64,000 nucleotides of DNA. Source: 40CM-2-70-7 sp035505915. Its GTDB lineage: Bacteria; Gemmatimonadota; Gemmatimonadetes; Gemmatimonadales; GWC2-71-9. Position 1 is the first letter of the stretch. Every line of letters starts with the position of its first letter. The stretch covers positions 1 to 64,000 of the forward strand of contig DATJQI010000024.1 in assembly GCA_035505915.1 (NCBI GenBank). Direction: 5' to 3'. The translations under genes and the position numbers were made by a program. The notes beneath the pieces are model-generated. The model saw nothing but the letters and a program-made list of their open reading frames with translations, did no database searches and was not told the origin of the DNA. Positions 61,121-64,000 of the stretch are shown piece after piece.

Positions 61121-61148
61121 ATCATATCAACAAATATTGATATGTCAA
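61121..61148 (-). promoter_or_regulatory. arsR promoter, near-consensus, leaderless
   Basis: On the minus strand TTGACA (61148-61143) and TATGAT (61126-61121) are 16 bases apart. The arsR GTG begins at 61114, six bases after the -10, so transcription should begin at the start codon. This is one of the two clearest promoters in the window. Confidence 0.8.
61123..61144 (-). promoter_or_regulatory. ArsR operator over the arsR promoter
   Basis: CATATCAA and TTGATATG form a perfect 8-bp inverted repeat separated by six bases, filling the space between the -35 and -10 boxes. It contains ATCAA-N6-TTGAT, also found before arsM. Binding here would block RNA polymerase, as for other ArsR proteins. Confidence 0.75.
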
Positions 61149-61162
61149 CACGGGCCGAGCAA

Positions 61163-61237
61163 GTCTCATTAATGAATGAGAACGGCTCTCACATCATTTG
61201 CAGAAATGAGACTACGTCGTTCGGGATTTTTCGTCAA
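61163..61237. other. AT-rich, repeat-rich gap upstream of arsR with a possible second promoter
   Basis: The 134-base gap between the receiver-GGDEF stop and arsR is clearly less GC-rich than the rest. It contains GTCTCATT (61163-61170) and AATGAGAC (61205-61212) as inverted arms and the palindrome TCATTAATGA (61166-61175). On the minus strand TTGACG (61237-61232) and TAGTCT (61214-61209) are 17 bases apart, a possible second promoter toward arsR. No open reading frame of useful size is present. Confidence 0.4.
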
Positions 61238-61248
61238 CGTGGGGATGA

Positions 61249-62139
61249 CTACTGCTGCCGGCGCGCGTCCGACGCCTGGACCATCAGGTCTTCGATGGTC
61301 GGCGACAGGTCGGCGTTGAACGGCACGAAGCCGAGCGGAAGGATCAGCCGGTAGCGGCGGATGGTGCGGTCGTTGAATTCCTGAACGTGCTGCGAGACGC
61401 GGCCGGCGATGATGGGGAACTTCTCGACCGGCGCGTCCAGCGCGAGGGCCATGAACTCGCCGCCTTCCAGCCGGCCGAGCAGATCGGAGTCGCGGAAGCT
61501 GCGGCGGAGGATGTCCGAGACGGCGCGGAGGAGCTGGTCGCCTTCCTCGAACCCCACGACCTTCGTGATGCGGTCGAATCCCGTGATCTCCGCGGACACG
61601 ACGAGCAGGTTTCCCTTCACCCGCTGGGCCCGCTTCACGTACGGATCCGCCAGGGTGACGAATCCGCGCCGGTTGTACAGGCCCGTCAGGCCGTCGATGA
61701 AGGACAGGGACCGGAGGGCCGAGCGGAGGCGCGAGACCTCCATCGCGTGCCGGATGCTGCGCGCCAGAATGTCCCCTTCGATCCGCCCTTTCATCAGATA
61801 ATCCTGCGCGCCGGACTGCAGGGCCTGGGCGGCGAGCGTGCCGTCCCCCTGCGCGACCAGCGCGATCAGGGGCATTTCGAAGAACCGCTCGCGGACTTTG
61901 AGGAGCGCGTCGAGCCCCGCGGCTTCGGGGAGCGACAGATCGAGCAGGACCAGGTCCGTGTTGCCCTGCGCCAGATGCGCGTACGCCGAGTCCAGGTCCG
62001 TGACGTGCTGCAGGTCGTACGGCGGGGCGCCGGCGAAGGCCACGCCGGCGTCTCCCAGCGTATCCCGCAGAAGCTGGGCGTGGCGCGGGTTGTCCTCGAC
62101 CAGGAGGATCCGAACCGCTTCGCTGTCGATCCCGGGCAG
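61249..62139 (-). CDS. Response regulator with degenerate GGDEF domain
   Basis: 296 residues if it starts at CTG 62139. Receiver domain (about 1-125): ILLVEDNPRHAQLLRDTLGD holds the acidic pair, LVLLDLSLPEAAGLDALL the phosphoacceptor Asp, and DYLMKGRIEGD the Lys. A short helix leads to a GGDEF domain (about 160-290) with FIDGLTGLYNRRGFVTLADP. The active-site signature reads LGRLEGGEFMALAL, so the first Gly and the Asp of GGDEF are lost (EGGEF); it is probably a non-catalytic sensor of GTP or c-di-GMP. The only in-frame ATG/GTG/TTG before the domain is a GTG at 62043 that would delete the acidic pair, so the CTG is preferred. Confidence 0.8.
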   Translation of the reverse strand: MPGIDSEAVRILLVEDNPRHAQLLRDTLGDAGVAFAGAPPYDLQHVTDLDSAYAHLAQGNTDLVLLDLSLPEAAGLDALLKVRERFFEMPLIALVAQGDGTLAAQALQSGAQDYLMKGRIEGDILARSIRHAMEVSRLRSALRSLSFIDGLTGLYNRRGFVTLADPYVKRAQRVKGNLLVVSAEITGFDRITKVVGFEEGDQLLRAVSDILRRSFRDSDLLGRLEGGEFMALALDAPVEKFPIIAGRVSQHVQEFNDRTIRRYRLILPLGFVPFNADLSPTIEDLMVQASDARRQQ

Positions 62140-62255
62140 GGAGCGCCGGGCCAGCCTGCCGCTTGGTCGGGTCAGAGGTCCTCCGCTCCTGCGGGTCTGG
62201 GCCCGGGAATCATATGCCCGGAGCGCGGTCAGGGCGAGCCGGGTGCGGGGGCGCT

Positions 62256-62284
62256 TTGTGCGCTTGAACCGGAATCGCTATTCA
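62256..62284 (+). promoter_or_regulatory. Candidate promoter of the CHASE3 kinase gene, leaderless
   Basis: TTGTGC (62256-62261) and TATTCA (62279-62284) are 17 bases apart. The kinase GTG at 62292 is seven bases after the -10 and has no ribosome site, so a leaderless start is likely. Confidence 0.5.
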
Positions 62285-62291
62285 TATAGCC

Positions 62292-64000
62292 GTGCTCTCT
62301 CTCCCGGACGGCGTACCCCCGTCCTCCTCGGAGCCCGTTTCCATACCGGGCACCTTCACCCGCTCCTTCGCGGTCGCGCTCGCCATCCTGATCGCGATCG
62401 GAGCGACCACGTTCTGGGGTCTCGAGCGGATCGCGGTGGCGCGGGCCGACCGGCGGCACACGGTCGACGTCCGGGATCGCCTGAGCCGGCTCCTGCGCGC
62501 GCTGCAGGACGCGGAGACGGGGCAGCGCGGGTTTCTCCTGACCGGACGGGAGCCCTACCGCGAGCCCTTCGTGACCGGCTCGCTGGCGGCGCGCGCCGAG
62601 CTCGATTCCCTCCTGCAAATCGCGGCCCCGGACACCGATCTCACCCTGCCGCTCCGGGCGCTCACACCGGCGGTCGAGGCGAAGCTCGCCGAGCTGACGC
62701 TCACGATGGACGTGCGGCGCGAGCGAGGCGCGGCGGCGGCCCTGCAGGTGGTGCTGACCGACCGGGGACGCGTGCTGATGGACAGTGTGCGGGCCATCAT
62801 CGAGGGGATTCAGGGCGTCGAGCGGGCACGCTACGACCGCGTTGACGCGGTCGTCGACCGCGCCGGCCGGTGGGTACGCGCGTCGAGCGTGGTGGGCACC
62901 ATCCTGGCCGTGGGGTTTCTCGGCATCGCCGCGGTCGTCGTCCGCCGTGATCTCGCCGCGCGGCAGGCGGTCGAGAGGCGCCTCGAGGACATGTCCTCCG
63001 AGTTGAACGACCTCTACGAGCGGGCCCCCTGCGGCTATCACTCGCTCACCTCCGAGGGGTTGATCGTCCGGATCAACCGGACCGAATGCCGCTGGCTGGG
63101 ATACGAGCCGGACGAAGTGGTCGGCAAGATGACCGTGTTCGATCTCATCGCGCCCGTCGACCGCACCCGGGCCCGGGCCCGTTTCGATCAGCTGGTGTCG
63201 GGCGTGGACATCGGCACCGGAGAGGCCCGGTTCGTCCGAAAGGACGGATCCATGTTCGCGGCCCTGGTCTCGAGCACCCTGGTGCGGGACGCCTCCGGAG
63301 CTCCCTGGCGGGTGCGCGCGACGATGCTCGACCAGTCCGGGTTCCGGGCCGCCAAGGAGCAGGTCGATCGCCTCAACGCGCAGCTGCAGCGCCACGTGAG
63401 CGAGCTGGAAGACTTGAACCGCGAGCTCGAGAAGTTCAGCTACTCCGTCTCCCACGACCTCCGGTCCCCCCTCCGCGCCATCGCGGGGTTCGCCCGGCTG
63501 CTCGGCGAAGAGCACGCCGCGGCCCTCGACGCCGAGGGCCGGCGGCTCCTCAACGTCGTGCAGGTCAACGTCGAGCGGATGGGGCGGCTCATCGACGACC
63601 TGCTCGCGCTTTCCCGGTTCTCGCGGCAACCCCTGGTGCGCGTGCCGGTGGACATGGCCGCCCTCGTGGCGGGCGTGCTCGCGGACCGCGCGGCGGCGGA
63701 GGCGCCCCGCGGGGCGGACATCGTCGTGGGCGAGCTGCCCCCCACCGACGGCGACCCGGCGCTGCTGCGGCAGGTCTGGGAGCACCTCATCGACAACGGC
63801 GTGAAGTTCTCGGCGGGACGGGACGCCCCGCGGGTGGAGATCGGCGCGCACGGCGATCACGGCGCGACCGTGTACACGGTGCGCGACAATGGCGTGGGGT
63901 TCGACATGGAGTACGCCGAGAAGGTGTTCGAGGTGTTTCAGCGGTTGCAGCCGCAGTCGGACTTCGAAGGCACCGGCGTGGGACTCGCGATCGTGCGACG
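62292..64000 (+). CDS. CHASE3-PAS sensor histidine kinase (3' end outside window)
   Basis: 569 residues are visible and the frame is open to the window end. A membrane segment near 25-45 starts the protein; the CHASE3 sensor with LQDAETGQRGFLLTGREPYR (about 72-91) follows, and a second segment VVGTILAVGFLGIAAVVV lies near 200. A PAS domain (about 240-355) contains RINRTECRWLGYEPDEVVG. HisKA shows SYSVSHDLRSPLRAIAGFAR with the phosphorylated His near 388. ATPase motifs DNGVKFSAG and RDNGVGFDMEYAEKVFEVF are seen, then the G2 box EGTGVGLAIVR, where the window ends. Divergent from the receiver-GGDEF gene 152 bases away; the pair may be cognate. GTG start. Confidence 0.92.
   Translation, partial: MLSLPDGVPPSSSEPVSIPGTFTRSFAVALAILIAIGATTFWGLERIAVARADRRHTVDVRDRLSRLLRALQDAETGQRGFLLTGREPYREPFVTGSLAARAELDSLLQIAAPDTDLTLPLRALTPAVEAKLAELTLTMDVRRERGAAAALQVVLTDRGRVLMDSVRAIIEGIQGVERARYDRVDAVVDRAGRWVRASSVVGTILAVGFLGIAAVVVRRDLAARQAVERRLEDMSSELNDLYERAPCGYHSLTSEGLIVRINRTECRWLGYEPDEVVGKMTVFDLIAPVDRTRARARFDQLVSGVDIGTGEARFVRKDGSMFAALVSSTLVRDASGAPWRVRATMLDQSGFRAAKEQVDRLNAQLQRHVSELEDLNRELEKFSYSVSHDLRSPLRAIAGFARLLGEEHAAALDAEGRRLLNVVQVNVERMGRLIDDLLALSRFSRQPLVRVPVDMAALVAGVLADRAAAEAPRGADIVVGELPPTDGDPALLRQVWEHLIDNGVKFSAGRDAPRVEIGAHGDHGATVYTVRDNGVGFDMEYAEKVFEVFQRLQPQSDFEGTGVGLAIVR

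Overview
High-GC bacterial chromosome (roughly 70% GC), most likely an uncultured member of Gemmatimonadota or a close relative. This lineage call is inference. It rests on the GC content, the many Gram-negative-type secreted lipoproteins and beta-barrel-like outer-membrane proteins, genes for late steps of quinone (probably menaquinone) synthesis, and the general gene style. No phage, IS element, integrase or CRISPR array is visible, and no gap between genes exceeds 300 bases. I call 66 protein genes, two of them cut by the window edges, plus one tRNA.

Layout. 1-477: end of a gene entering from the left. 479-10371 (minus): eleven genes that overlap or nearly touch, running from gpmI through an outer-membrane protein, a PTPS-like protein, a CoA-binding protein, another outer-membrane protein, mobA, moeA and marC to three envelope proteins. 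10382-17651 (plus): SH3-like protein, small DUF2281-like protein, guaB, amino-acid permease (good sigma-70 promoter before it, strong hairpin after it), nrnA, DUF1080 protein, lipoprotein, leucine-rich-repeat protein. 17655-18812 (minus): GH27 alpha-galactosidase. 18916-25532 (plus): an M16 peptidase pair (one active, one lacking the zinc motif), mrp, TPR-like protein, MATE transporter, SAM hydrolase. 25623-26463 (minus): ECF sigma factor and zinc-finger anti-sigma. 26513-30798 (plus): ubiE-ubiD-ubiA-ubiX, consistent with the last steps of menaquinone synthesis by the futalosine route, plus a phosphoesterase. 30789-35193 (minus): cystathionine synthase/lyase, M48 protease, purD, mutM. 35251-40566 (plus): HD-GYP regulator, glmM, glmS, dtd, maf. 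40548-44266 (minus): trpE, a lipoprotein and an FHA-GAF-cyclase. 44282-49529 (plus): large outer-membrane protein, PilB-like ATPase fused to a receiver domain, NUDIX, alkyltransferase-like protein. 49454-58650 (minus): tig-clpP-clpX-engB, a hybrid histidine kinase, DUF421, YdeI-like protein, ChrA and a cupredoxin lipoprotein. 58659-61114 (minus): tRNA-Leu and the arsenic cluster arsR-arsM-aquaporin-arsC with two matching operators. 61249-64000: a receiver/degenerate-GGDEF protein divergent from a CHASE3-PAS histidine kinase.

Four signals stand out. (1) A 79-bp element with perfect 24-bp inverted arms lies inside mutM and is read through in frame, adding about 26 residues to a surface linker. 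(2) Many genes join by a 4-base NTGA stop/start overlap using all four NTG starts; for at least six genes CTG looks like the only start that leaves the protein intact. (3) Several first genes have a -10 box only 6-8 bases before an ATG or GTG and no ribosome site, which suggests leaderless mRNAs. (4) Several proteins have unusual architecture or lack a key residue: PilB-receiver fusion, PTPS-like protein without its catalytic Cys, degenerate GGDEF domain. The arsenic cluster pairs a reductase and a methylase with an aquaporin and has no pump in the window.
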